64,000 bases of DNA from HGM11368 sp051883455. Lineage in GTDB: Bacteria > Bacillota > Clostridia > Christensenellales > UBA3700. Below the pieces are notes generated by a model. That model did not search any database and was not told the DNA's origin. It saw nothing but the letters and a program-made list of their open reading frames with translations. This document shows, one piece after another, positions 8,725-17,811 of this stretch (positions are counted from its first letter, which is position 1; each line of letters opens with the position of its first letter). The stretch spans positions 124,001-188,000 of the forward strand of contig JBJETT010000004.1 of assembly GCA_051883455.1 (NCBI GenBank), given 5' to 3'. The position numbers and the translations under genes were made by a program.

Positions 8725-8960
8725 TTGTATGTGGATAAGTCGGTTATATTTGGCTTGATAATTTTGGTGAAAAACCGATACTTGTGGGCAAAGAGGGACA
8801 AAAAATCGACTTTTTGCAATGTGGATAACTGAGGTCAAATGTGGATAATGCTGTGGATAACTGCCCAAAATAGAGAAAAAAACCGTTAAAAAACCAAAAA
8901 ATCGACAAAAATATGCAAATTTTATATTTTGTATAAAAATATTTTATTTTGGGGCTTTTT
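8725..8960. other. cluster of four perfect DnaA boxes next to an AT-rich tract (candidate oriC or DnaA-titration site)
   Basis: The 736-base gap between gdhA and purE holds no convincing gene. Four exact TGTGGATAA sequences (complement of the DnaA box TTATCCACA) occur at 8730-8738, 8820-8828, 8840-8848 and 8852-8860, all in the same orientation. The last three fall within 41 bases, and a two-mismatch copy is at 8783-8791. Immediately to the right, 8880-8960 is almost pure A/T, as expected of a DNA unwinding element. This is the layout of a bacterial replication origin, but dnaA, dnaN, rnpA or rpmH are not in the window, so a regulatory DnaA-binding cluster is equally possible. The rest of the gap (8368-8724) shows nothing recognisable. 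Confidence 0.6.
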
Positions 8961-8962
8961 CC

Positions 8963-8992
8963 TTGCAAAAATCTATCAAAATATGGTAGTAT
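8963..8992 (+). promoter_or_regulatory. probable promoter of the purine operon
   Basis: TTGCAA, 18-base spacer, TAGTAT, about 60 bases before purE. No purine riboswitch fold was seen in the leader. Confidence 0.5.
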
Positions 8993-9054
8993 ATGGGCAA
9001 TAAGATTATTTATCTTTTTTCTAATTAATTTGGACAAACTTTTAGGAGAAAAAT

Positions 9055-9543
9055 ATGGCTAAAGTCGGCGTAATAATGGGTAGCCTCAGCGACCTTGACG
9101 TAGTAAAACCTGCAATCGAAATACTCAAAAAATTCGGCGTGGAAGTCGACGCCAGAGTTATCTCTGCGCACCGTACGCCTAACGAGGCTCACGAGTACGC
9201 TTGCAATGCCGAGGCTAACGGTATCGAGGCGATAATTTGTGCTGCGGGCAAAGCGGCTCACCTAGGTGGAGTGATTGCCGCATATACGTCGCTACCAATC
9301 ATAGGACTACCTGTCAAGAGCTCCACTATGGACGGATTGGACAGCCTGCTCTCTATGGTGCAAATGCCGTCGGGCATACCTGTAGCTTGCGTGGCTATCA
9401 ACGGCGGACTCAACGCGGGACTTCTCGCTATACAAATGCTGTCTATCAAATATCCCGAGCTTGGCGAAAAGATGAAAAAGTACAAGCAAGATATGGCGGA
9501 TAAAATCAACGGCGACGACGCCAAACTACAACAACTCGTATAA
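9055..9543 (+). CDS. purE: N5-carboxyaminoimidazole ribonucleotide mutase PurE
   Basis: A 162-residue class I PurE, which moves the carboxyl group of N5-CAIR to C4 to give CAIR in purine synthesis. The N-terminal GSLSDLDV loop, ISAHRTP with the catalytic His region, AAGKAAHLGGVIA and the PVKSSTMDGLDSLLSMVQMPSG segment are all present. AGGAGA precedes the ATG. It is the first gene of a purine cluster, with a promoter just downstream of the DnaA-box region. A PurK partner is not in the window, so its source of N5-CAIR cannot be told. Confidence 0.95.
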   Translation: MAKVGVIMGSLSDLDVVKPAIEILKKFGVEVDARVISAHRTPNEAHEYACNAEANGIEAIICAAGKAAHLGGVIAAYTSLPIIGLPVKSSTMDGLDSLLSMVQMPSGIPVACVAINGGLNAGLLAIQMLSIKYPELGEKMKKYKQDMADKINGDDAKLQQLV

Positions 9544-9593
9544 TCGTGGCGGGTGTTGCTATGAAGAGAAATTATTAAAAATTACTATATTTG

Positions 9594-9617
9594 TATGGGT
9601 TTGGAAGCAAGCCCATA
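9594..9617 (+). other. 10-bp hairpin in the purE-purM spacer
   Basis: TATGGGTTTG pairs with CAAGCCCATA (one G-U) around a GAAG loop, 13 bases before the purM ribosome site. No T-run follows, so it is more likely an mRNA stability or processing structure than a terminator. Confidence 0.5.
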
Positions 9618-9641
9618 TTCCATTTATTCAAGGAGGACAAA

Positions 9642-10658
9642 ATGGCTATTGATTACAAGTCTGCAGGCGTGGACGTAGAGGCAGGTTACGAAGCGGTTAA
9701 ACTGATGAAACAGTACGTAAAAAAGACGTACGACGGCAACGTGCTGGGAGATCTCGGCAGTTTCGGAGGCTTTTATGCGCTCGATGACAGAGAAGACGGA
9801 GATTGCTTGGTAGCGGGTACCGACGGCGTGGGTACGAAACTCAAATACGCCTTCGTATTGGACAAGCACGACACTATCGGTATTGACGCCGTGGCTATGT
9901 GCGTCAACGATATCGTTTGTCAAGGCGCAAAACCACTGTTGTTCTTAGACTACATCGCTCTATCTAAGTTGGAGCCTAACAAAGTGGCAACTATCGTCAA
10001 GGGCGTGGCTGAGGGCTGTTGCCAATCGGGGTGCGCACTCATCGGCGGTGAGACTGCCGAGATGCCGGGATTTTATGCCAAGGACGAATACGACATTGCG
10101 GGCTTTGCGGTAGGTATCGTCAACAAAAAGAAGATTATCAACGGCAAAAATATCAAGGTGGGAGATAAACTCATAGGTTTAGCAAGTAGCGGTATACACT
10201 CCAACGGATACTCTCTAGTCAGAAAGCTATTCGGCGAGGATAAGGAGAGCCTCAACAAGTACAACGAGACGCTGGGTTGCACCCCTGCCGAAGTGGTGTT
10301 GACACCTACGAGAATTTACGTCAAGACCATACTCAGTATTATAGAAAAATTCGAGATTAAGGGCATTGCGCATATCACGGGCGGTGGCTTTATTGAAAAC
10401 GTGCCTCGTATCATTCCTAAGGGTATGGGCGTGCATATCGATAGAAGCAGTTATCCGTTGCCTAAGCTCTTCAAGGCTCTTCAAGAGATTGCGGGCATCG
10501 ACGACACCAAAATGTGCAACACCTTCAATATGGGTATAGGTATGGTGCTAGCCGTTGACCCTCAAATCGCAAACGCCGTCACCGACGAACTCAACGCTAT
10601 GGGCGAAAAGGCTTATATCATCGGCGAAGTGACGGACAAAGAGGGCGTAGAGCTATGA
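9642..10658 (+). CDS. purM: phosphoribosylformylglycinamidine cyclo-ligase (AIR synthetase)
   Basis: A 338-residue enzyme that closes the imidazole ring to give aminoimidazole ribonucleotide using ATP. Visible marks are the N-terminal DYKSAGVDVEAG motif, the GTDGVGTKLK loop, DIVCQGAKPLLFLDY, the IGGETAEMPGFY signature and GGGFIENVPR. ATG 9642 follows a perfect AGGAGG (9631-9636); the frame is open to 9591 without support. Its end overlaps purN by four bases (ATGA), showing translational coupling. Confidence 0.96.
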   Translation: MAIDYKSAGVDVEAGYEAVKLMKQYVKKTYDGNVLGDLGSFGGFYALDDREDGDCLVAGTDGVGTKLKYAFVLDKHDTIGIDAVAMCVNDIVCQGAKPLLFLDYIALSKLEPNKVATIVKGVAEGCCQSGCALIGGETAEMPGFYAKDEYDIAGFAVGIVNKKKIINGKNIKVGDKLIGLASSGIHSNGYSLVRKLFGEDKESLNKYNETLGCTPAEVVLTPTRIYVKTILSIIEKFEIKGIAHITGGGFIENVPRIIPKGMGVHIDRSSYPLPKLFKALQEIAGIDDTKMCNTFNMGIGMVLAVDPQIANAVTDELNAMGEKAYIIGEVTDKEGVEL

Positions 10659-11233
10659 AGAGAATAGCAATATTCGCTTCGGGTGGCGGTAGCGACATGC
10701 AGTCGGTGATAGACGGCTGTGAGAGCGGTCTTATAGACGGCAAGGTAGTAGCCGTAGTGACCAACAAGGACGGCATCGGCGCGCTGGATAGAGCTAAGAA
10801 ACATGGCATCGAGAGTAGAGTCTATAGGCTAGGCGACTACGTTGACGCCGAGGACAGAGATAGAGCTATCATTGATTATCTAGTCGAAAAGGACGTAGAG
10901 TTGGTGGTGCTGGCAGGATATCTAGCGATAGTCACCCCATGCCTCGTGGACAAGTATAGAGGCAAGATTATCAATATTCACCCATCGCTGATACCTAAGT
11001 TTTGCGGAAAGGGTATGTATGGACTCAAGGTGCATACAGCCGTTTTGCAAGCGGGCGAAAAAGAGAGCGGTGCAACGGTACACTTCGTGGACGAGGGTGC
11101 GGACACGGGCGAGATAATCGCTCAAGTCAAAGTGCCCGTCTTAGAGGGCGACACTCCTCAAACTTTGCAAGAGAGAGTGCTAGAACAAGAACATATTCTT
11201 TTGCCGTCGGTCGTGGCAAAATTGTGTAAATAA
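10655..11233 (+). CDS. purN: phosphoribosylglycinamide formyltransferase PurN
   Basis: A 192-residue folate-dependent enzyme that formylates GAR with 10-formyltetrahydrofolate. It carries the ASGGGSDMQSVID start, the NIHPSLIPKFCGKGMYG segment with the catalytic Asn-His pair, and GATVHFVDEGADTGEI with the catalytic Asp. The usual hinge phrase P-x-F-x-G-x-x-A/G is conserved. It overlaps purM by four bases and is followed by purH after a 24-base gap with AAGGAG. Confidence 0.95.
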   Translation: MKRIAIFASGGGSDMQSVIDGCESGLIDGKVVAVVTNKDGIGALDRAKKHGIESRVYRLGDYVDAEDRDRAIIDYLVEKDVELVVLAGYLAIVTPCLVDKYRGKIINIHPSLIPKFCGKGMYGLKVHTAVLQAGEKESGATVHFVDEGADTGEIIAQVKVPVLEGDTPQTLQERVLEQEHILLPSVVAKLCK

Positions 11234-11257
11234 TCAATACGTATAAGGAGAAATAAA

Positions 11258-12796
11258 ATGAAAAAAAGAGCATTGATAAGCGTATCGGACAAGAGTGGCA
11301 TAGTTGACTTTGCCTCTCGCCTCGTGGGCTTCGGCTACGAGATTATCTCTACGGGCGGAACGCTCAAGGTCCTCAAAGAAGCGGGACTCGACGCAATCGA
11401 TATCAGTTCGATTACGGGTTTCCCAGAGTGCCTCGACGGCAGAGTAAAGACCTTGCACCCTAACGTGCACGCAGGTCTTTTGGCCATGAGAGATAACGCC
11501 GAACATATGGCTTTTCTTGAAAAGATGAATATCAATACCATAGATATCGTGGTGGTAAACCTATATCCTTTCAAAGCTACCGTGTCTAAGCCAAACGTGG
11601 ACTTGCAAACAGCTATCGAAAATATCGATATCGGTGGACCTACGATGCTCAGAAGTGCGGCTAAAAATTACCAAGACGTTGCAGTCGTGGTAGACCCTGC
11701 CGACTATGCTAAGGTTTTGGCGGAGCTCGAAGAGGGCGAGATTAAGAAAGAAACCAAATTCTACCTTATGTACAAGGTATATCAACATACCTCTTACTAC
11801 GACACCCTCATTGCCAATTATCTTAGAAGCAAGCTGGGTATCGAATTCCCTGACCAATTTACCATGGCTTTTGACAAGGCGCAAGATATGCGCTACGGCG
11901 AAAACCCTCACCAAAACGCGGTTTTCTACAAAGAAGCCTTCGACGTCAAAGGCTCGCTTGCTACCGCCGTTCAACTTCACGGCAAAGAGCTGAGCTACAA
12001 TAATATCAACGACACCAACGGCGCACTCGACTTGCTAAGAGAGTTTGACGAGCCGACTATAGTTGCCGTCAAGCACGCCAACCCTTGCGGAGTGGCTACC
12101 GCTGCAACTATTTCCGAGGCTTTCTACAAAGCCAACGCGGCAGATCCAACATCTATCTTCGGCGGAATAGTGGCTGCCAATAGAACTATAGACAAGGCGA
12201 CTGCCGAGCAAATCCATAAAATCTTTATTGAGATAGTAGTAGCTCCCGACTTCGATGAGGACGCACTTGCAATCCTCACCCAAAAGCCAAATATTAGACT
12301 ACTCAAACTCGACGGTATAGCAAGCCCAATCCCACAAGGCTGTTACGATATGAAGAAGGTGCTCGGCGGATTGCTCGTGCAAGAGTACGACAAAATGGTC
12401 GTGGACATGGATAAGGTTGTGGACGTAACCGAAAAGAAAGTCACCAAAGAGCAAATGGAAGATTTGATATTCGCAATGAAAGTTGTCAAGCACACCAAGT
12501 CCAACGCTATCGTGGTGGCTAAGGACAAGACTATCCTCGGTATAGGCGGAGGTCAAGTCAATAGAATTAGAGCTACTAAACAAGCTATCGAGCATTCTTT
12601 GACCTCGACCGAGGGCGCTGTGCTTGCTTCCGACGCTTTCTTCCCGTTCGATGACTGCGTAGAGGCGGCTCACCAAGGCAAAATCGCCGCAATCATGCAA
12701 CCCGGCGGAAGCAGAAACGACCAACTCAGTATTGACGCTTGCAATAGATACGGCATTGCAATGGTATTTACAGGCGATAGACACTTCAAACACTAA
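11258..12796 (+). CDS. purH: bifunctional AICAR transformylase / IMP cyclohydrolase PurH
   Basis: A 512-residue bifunctional enzyme that performs the last two steps to IMP. The N-terminal MGS-like cyclohydrolase domain (~1-190) has the SDKSGIVDFA start, STGGTLKVLKEAG and GRVKTLHPNVHAG. The transformylase domain has RYGENPHQNA, VKHANPCG with the catalytic Lys-His pair, and HSLTSTEGAVLASDAFFPF. Ends with VFTGDRHFKH. Length is normal and AAGGAG precedes the ATG. purD follows after nine bases. Confidence 0.96.
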   Translation: MKKRALISVSDKSGIVDFASRLVGFGYEIISTGGTLKVLKEAGLDAIDISSITGFPECLDGRVKTLHPNVHAGLLAMRDNAEHMAFLEKMNINTIDIVVVNLYPFKATVSKPNVDLQTAIENIDIGGPTMLRSAAKNYQDVAVVVDPADYAKVLAELEEGEIKKETKFYLMYKVYQHTSYYDTLIANYLRSKLGIEFPDQFTMAFDKAQDMRYGENPHQNAVFYKEAFDVKGSLATAVQLHGKELSYNNINDTNGALDLLREFDEPTIVAVKHANPCGVATAATISEAFYKANAADPTSIFGGIVAANRTIDKATAEQIHKIFIEIVVAPDFDEDALAILTQKPNIRLLKLDGIASPIPQGCYDMKKVLGGLLVQEYDKMVVDMDKVVDVTEKKVTKEQMEDLIFAMKVVKHTKSNAIVVAKDKTILGIGGGQVNRIRATKQAIEHSLTSTEGAVLASDAFFPFDDCVEAAHQGKIAAIMQPGGSRNDQLSIDACNRYGIAMVFTGDRHFKH

Positions 12797-12805
12797 GGAG
12801 AGAAT

Positions 12806-14062
12806 ATGAGCGTACTCGTAATTGGAAGCGGCGGTAGAGAACATGCAATTTGCATGGCACTCTCCAAGAGCCCTAAAGTAGACAAAATTTATTGCTTGCC
12901 GGGCAATGCGGGCATTGCCGAGATAGCCGAATGCCATAATATCGGCGTGATGGATTTTGATAATATCGTCAAATTTGTCCAAGAACACAAGGATATCGAC
13001 TTGACGGTGGTTGCGCCCGACGACCCGCTCGCAGGAGGTCTCGTTGACTTGCTAGAGAGCAATGGTATGCGCGCATTCGGTCCTAAGAAAAACGCGGCTA
13101 TCATAGAGGCGAGCAAGGCTTTTAGCAAAAACCTTATGAAAAAATACGGTATTCCGACCGCCGACTACGTTGAGTTCGACGACTGCGACGGCGCACTTGA
13201 GTACGTAAGCAATGCAAAATATCCGCTCGTAGTCAAAGCCGACGGTCTAGCTCTCGGCAAAGGCGTAATTATATGCAACGACAAGCAAGAGGGCATTGAC
13301 GCCGTCAAAGAGATGATGATAGACGGCAAGTTTAAGGATGCGGGTAAGAAGGTCGTAATTGAAGAATTTATGGTAGGCAAAGAGGTGTCGGTGCTGTGCT
13401 TCTGCGATGGCAAGACCGTTGTGCCTATGGTGTCTTCGCAAGACCACAAGAGAGCGCACGACAACGACGAGGGACTCAATACGGGCGGTATGGGAACTTT
13501 TGCTCCGTCTAAGATTTATACCCCCGAAATGGCTCAAGAGGTGTACGACACTATCATCGTGCCAACCGTCAAGGCTATGAGCGCCGAGGGAAGAACCTTC
13601 AAAGGCGTACTATACTGCGGACTCATGTTGACTAGCGACGGCGTAAAGGTGCTGGAATACAACGCGCGCTTCGGCGACCCCGAGACACAAGTCGTTTTGC
13701 CTAAGCTGGAGAGCGATATATACGATATATTCAACGCTTGCATAGACGGCACGCTCGACAAAGTGGATATCAAATGGAACGATAAGACTGCCGTATGCGT
13801 AATAGTTGCGAGCGGTGGTTATCCCGAAGCCTACGCCAAGGGTTTGCCTATCACTATAGACAAGCTTGATGACGGCGTTATCTTGTACCACGCGGGTACT
13901 GCCAAGAAAGACGGCGTGCTCGTCACCAACGGCGGAAGAGTGTTGGGAGTGACGGCGCTTGCCGACGATATGGACAAGGCAAGAGAAATCGCCTACGCCA
14001 ACGTCAAAAAAGTACACTTTGACAAAATGTTTTATCGCACGGATATAGGAATAAAGAAATAA
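12806..14062 (+). CDS. purD: phosphoribosylamine--glycine ligase PurD
   Basis: A 418-residue ATP-grasp enzyme that joins phosphoribosylamine and glycine. The N-terminus VLVIGSGGREHAI, the GLALGKGVI loop, DHKRAHDNDEGLNTGGMG, and the metal-site NARFGDPETQ segment are all present. AAGGAGAG (12795-12802) precedes ATG 12806. It lies in the middle of the operon, although it acts before PurN, PurL and PurM in the pathway. purL follows after 11 bases. Confidence 0.96.
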   Translation: MSVLVIGSGGREHAICMALSKSPKVDKIYCLPGNAGIAEIAECHNIGVMDFDNIVKFVQEHKDIDLTVVAPDDPLAGGLVDLLESNGMRAFGPKKNAAIIEASKAFSKNLMKKYGIPTADYVEFDDCDGALEYVSNAKYPLVVKADGLALGKGVIICNDKQEGIDAVKEMMIDGKFKDAGKKVVIEEFMVGKEVSVLCFCDGKTVVPMVSSQDHKRAHDNDEGLNTGGMGTFAPSKIYTPEMAQEVYDTIIVPTVKAMSAEGRTFKGVLYCGLMLTSDGVKVLEYNARFGDPETQVVLPKLESDIYDIFNACIDGTLDKVDIKWNDKTAVCVIVASGGYPEAYAKGLPITIDKLDDGVILYHAGTAKKDGVLVTNGGRVLGVTALADDMDKAREIAYANVKKVHFDKMFYRTDIGIKK

Positions 14063-14073
14063 GGATAAGGACA

Positions 14074-17000
14074 ATGGTTAGAAGAATTTTCGTAGAGAAA
14101 AAACAAAACTACAACGTTTCGGCAAAAAAGACGCTTGCTGACGTCAAAAACGTGCTCGGTATCAACGCCGAGGACGTGAGAGAATTGATTAGATACGATA
14201 TCGAAAATATCGACGACGCGGTGTTTGAGAGCGCCAAGAGTACGATTTTTGCCGAAGCTCCCGTCGACAATCTATACGACGAGCTCCCCGATTTGGCGGG
14301 ATATACCGTATTCGTGGTAGAGTATTTGCCGGGTCAGTACGACCAAAGAGCAGACAGCGCTATGCAATGCGTGCAGTTGCTATCTATGGGACCAAGACCA
14401 CTGATTAAGTGCGCCAAAGTCTACGCAATCAAGGGTTGCACCGACGCTCAAATAGCCGCAATCAAGAAGTACCTCATCAACCCAGTAGAGGCGAGAGAGG
14501 GCGAAATGGCTTTGCCTGACACGCTAGTTAGCCAAGTCACCCTACAACTTACCGTGCCTACAATAGACGGCTTTATCGCAATGAGCGACGAGCAAATCGC
14601 TAAGTATCACGGCGAAAAAGGCTTTGCTATGAGCGTATCTGACCTCAAGTTCGTAAGAGATTATTTTGCAGGTGAAAAGCGCGACCCTAGCGAAACCGAG
14701 CTAAAAGTAATCGACACGTATTGGTCGGATCACTGCCGTCATACCACCTTTGCTACCGAGATTACCGACGTGGATATCAAGTCGGACAATCCACATCTAT
14801 TCAAGGCGCTAGATTTGTACAACGACTTGTATCAAGAGTTTAATGCAAAAAGAGAAGACAAATACAAATGTCTTATGGATATAGCCACCATTGCCGTCAA
14901 GAAGTTGAAGAAAGAGGGCAAACTCGACAACCTCGACGTGAGTGACGAAATCAACGCTTGCAGCGTGGAAGTCGACGTCGACGTGGACGGCAAGGACGAA
15001 AAGTGGCTGATAATGTTCAAAAACGAAACGCACAACCACCCAACGGAGATTGAGCCTTTCGGTGGAGCGGCTACTTGCCTCGGCGGTGCGATAAGAGACC
15101 CGCTGTCGGGTAGAACTTACGTGTACCAAGCAATGAGAGTTACGGGTGCCGCCGACCCTAGAAAGCCTATTGAGGAGACACTAAAAGGCAAGCTGCCTCA
15201 ACGCGTTATCACCAAGACGGCGGCTGCGGGTTATAGCAGTTACGGCAACCAAATCGGCTTGGCAACGGGACTTGTTGCCGAGATGTATCACCCTAACTAC
15301 GTGGCTAAGAGATTGGAGACGGGTTACGTCATCGCGGGAGCACCGAAAGAAAACGTGGTGAGAAGAAAGCCTATCGAGGGCGATATCATCGTGCTTCTCG
15401 GCGGTGAAACGGGTAGAGATGGTTGCGGTGGCGCAACGGGAAGCTCCAAAGCCCATACCGAAAAATCGGTAGAAGTGTGCGGCGCGGAAGTGCAAAAGGG
15501 TAACCCTCCTACCGAGAGAAAAATTCAAAGACTATTCCGCAACAAGGACGTAGCTAGACTTATCGTCAAGTGCAACGACTTCGGTGCGGGCGGTGTGTCG
15601 GTAGCTATTGGTGAACTTGCCGACAGCCTCGACATTTATCTAGACAAAGTACCTAAGAAATACGAGGGATTGTCGGGTACGGAGCTTGCTATATCCGAAT
15701 CGCAAGAGAGAATGGCGGTAGTGCTCGCTAAGGACACCGTAGAGCAATTTATCAACTATGCAAAAGAGGAAAATCTCAACGCCGTAGCCGTGGCAGAAGT
15801 TACCGACAACGGCAGAATGAGAATGTTCTACGCAGGCAACTGTATCGTTGACCTCAAGAGAAGCTTCCTCGATACCAACGGCGTCAAGCAAACTACCAAG
15901 GCAGTGGTCAAGGACAACGCCACCGATTATATGAATAAGCCTGACGAGGAGAGTGCGAAGCTCTTTGCCAAGGGCGACTTTGCGGGCGTGCTATATCACG
16001 AGCTCTCCCGTCTCAACGTATGTTCCACCAAGGGGCTTGGCGAAACCTTCGACTCGACCATCGGCGCGGGTAGCGTGCTGATGCCTTTTGGCGGAAAATA
16101 TCAACTTACTCCTGCCGTGGCGATGGCGGCTAAACCTCCTGTAAACGGCAAGACCGATACTGCTACCGTGTCGAGTTACGGTTGCTCTCCACAACTGATG
16201 AGCGCGTCTCCTTTTGTGGGTAGTGTGTATTCTATCGTTTTGTCGCTGTCTAAATTGGTGGCTTGCGGTGTGAGAGTCGATACCATAAGACTTTCGTTGC
16301 AAGAATTCTTTAAGCGACTAGGCTCCGACCCAGAGAGATGGGGACAGCCTTTGTCGGCACTGCTCGGCGCACTATACGCTCAAATCGGACTCGGCGTGGG
16401 CGCTATCGGCGGTAAGGACAGTATGAGCGGCACTTTTGAAAATATCGACGTTCCGCCAACGCTAATCAGTTTTGCTATGGGTATAACCAAGGCTAGCAAG
16501 GTCATCTCCAATACCTTTGCATTCGACGGCAAGGTCAAGGATATATATCACGTGTCTTTGCCAAGGGACGAGTACGATATGGTCGACTTTGGCAAGACGC
16601 TAAAGCTCTACGACGCTATCAACGACGCTATCGTGGCTGGCAAAATCAAGGCTTGCAACGTGGTGGAAGAGGGCGGCGTGCTCGCTAGCGTATTCAAGGC
16701 TTGTATGGGTAACAAGGCGGGCACCGATTGGGAGGCGCTGACTGTGGATATGCTTACTCCACGATTCGGCGACTTGGTAATACTTGCCGAGGATATAGAC
16801 GGCTTGAAGGGCTTCGACGTGCAAAAGGTCGCTAGCCTCAACGGAACTTATACTTGCGACTTATGCGGCGTAGAAGTCAAGATGGATAAGGCTATCGAAG
16901 CCTTTACGGGTACGCTCGAGAGCGTATTCCCAACTACGGCGCCTGCTAGCGGAGAGGCTAACAACCTCATTTGCGTGGCTCGCAAGCACGAGAGAGCGGC

Positions 17001-17811
17001 GAGAAATATCGTCAAACCTACCGTTCTCATTCCGGTATTCCCGGGAACTAACTGCGAATACGACACGGCAAGAGCCTTTGAGAGAGCGGGCGCAAAAGCA
17101 GATATATTTATCGTCAAAAATCAATCTTCTAAGGATATAGAAGAGACGGCAAAAGCCTTGGTTAAGGCACTAGATAGGGCGCAAATACTTGCTTTTCCGG
17201 GTGGATTTAGCGGAGGCGACGAGCCTGACGGAAGCGGTAAATTTATCGCAACGACCTTCAAAAACCCTGCTATTGCCGAGGCGGTAATGAAACTGCTATA
17301 TAATAGGGACGGACTTGCAATAGGTATATGCAACGGCTTCCAAGCACTCATCAAGTTGGGACTCGTGCCTTACGGCGACATTAGAGAACAAAAAGCCGAC
17401 GCTCCTACCTTGACCTTCAACAATATTTCTCGACACGTGTCGACTATTGTCAACGTTAGAGTGGCTACCAATAAGTCACCTTGGCTCAACGCTTGTCGCG
17501 TCGACGAGGTGTACAAGGTTGCCGTCAGCCACGGCGAGGGAAGATTTGTCTCGGGACAAGAAGAACTCGACAAGCTCGTCAAAGCGGGGCAAGTGGCTAC
17601 TCAATACGTCGACGTCTTTGGCAACGCGACTATGACTTCGCCTTACAACCCTAACGGAAGTATGAAGGCTATCGAAGGCATTATCTCCCCTGACGGCAGA
17701 GTGCTCGGCAAGATGGGTCACAGCGAAAGAATAGACGACAATCTCTACAAAAACGTAGAGGGCAACTATGATATGAAACTCTTTGAAAGCGGAGTGGAAT
17801 ACTTCAAATAA
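14074..17811 (+). CDS. purL: phosphoribosylformylglycinamidine synthase, single-chain large form
   Basis: A 1245-residue enzyme that converts FGAR to FGAM using ATP and glutamine. Both halves are fused as in E. coli-type PurL. The AIR-synthase-like part includes YWSDHCRHTTF, NETHNHPTEIEPFGGAATC and CNDFGAGGVSVAIGELAD. The C-terminal class I glutamine amidotransferase has PVFPGTNCEYD, the nucleophile in GICNGFQ, and the His in SHGEGRF. Many Firmicutes use separate purQ, purS and purL subunits, so the fused form here resembles that of some Clostridia and Bacteroidetes. Its stop overlaps the next start by one base. Confidence 0.95.
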   Translation: MVRRIFVEKKQNYNVSAKKTLADVKNVLGINAEDVRELIRYDIENIDDAVFESAKSTIFAEAPVDNLYDELPDLAGYTVFVVEYLPGQYDQRADSAMQCVQLLSMGPRPLIKCAKVYAIKGCTDAQIAAIKKYLINPVEAREGEMALPDTLVSQVTLQLTVPTIDGFIAMSDEQIAKYHGEKGFAMSVSDLKFVRDYFAGEKRDPSETELKVIDTYWSDHCRHTTFATEITDVDIKSDNPHLFKALDLYNDLYQEFNAKREDKYKCLMDIATIAVKKLKKEGKLDNLDVSDEINACSVEVDVDVDGKDEKWLIMFKNETHNHPTEIEPFGGAATCLGGAIRDPLSGRTYVYQAMRVTGAADPRKPIEETLKGKLPQRVITKTAAAGYSSYGNQIGLATGLVAEMYHPNYVAKRLETGYVIAGAPKENVVRRKPIEGDIIVLLGGETGRDGCGGATGSSKAHTEKSVEVCGAEVQKGNPPTERKIQRLFRNKDVARLIVKCNDFGAGGVSVAIGELADSLDIYLDKVPKKYEGLSGTELAISESQERMAVVLAKDTVEQFINYAKEENLNAVAVAEVTDNGRMRMFYAGNCIVDLKRSFLDTNGVKQTTKAVVKDNATDYMNKPDEESAKLFAKGDFAGVLYHELSRLNVCSTKGLGETFDSTIGAGSVLMPFGGKYQLTPAVAMAAKPPVNGKTDTATVSSYGCSPQLMSASPFVGSVYSIVLSLSKLVACGVRVDTIRLSLQEFFKRLGSDPERWGQPLSALLGALYAQIGLGVGAIGGKDSMSGTFENIDVPPTLISFAMGITKASKVISNTFAFDGKVKDIYHVSLPRDEYDMVDFGKTLKLYDAINDAIVAGKIKACNVVEEGGVLASVFKACMGNKAGTDWEALTVDMLTPRFGDLVILAEDIDGLKGFDVQKVASLNGTYTCDLCGVEVKMDKAIEAFTGTLESVFPTTAPASGEANNLICVARKHERAARNIVKPTVLIPVFPGTNCEYDTARAFERAGAKADIFIVKNQSSKDIEETAKALVKALDRAQILAFPGGFSGGDEPDGSGKFIATTFKNPAIAEAVMKLLYNRDGLAIGICNGFQALIKLGLVPYGDIREQKADAPTLTFNNISRHVSTIVNVRVATNKSPWLNACRVDEVYKVAVSHGEGRFVSGQEELDKLVKAGQVATQYVDVFGNATMTSPYNPNGSMKAIEGIISPDGRVLGKMGHSERIDDNLYKNVEGNYDMKLFESGVEYFK

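Noticed and set aside
8499..9037. Several overlapping minus-strand frames in the gdhA-purE gap
   Set aside because: Their translations are Phe/Ser/Leu-rich noise from AT-rich DNA, have no ribosome sites and overlap each other in different frames. DnaA boxes explain the conserved-looking part better.
9544..9641. purE-purM spacer hairpin considered as a riboswitch or terminator
   Set aside because: A single hairpin without a conserved aptamer or T-run; kept only as a structural feature.
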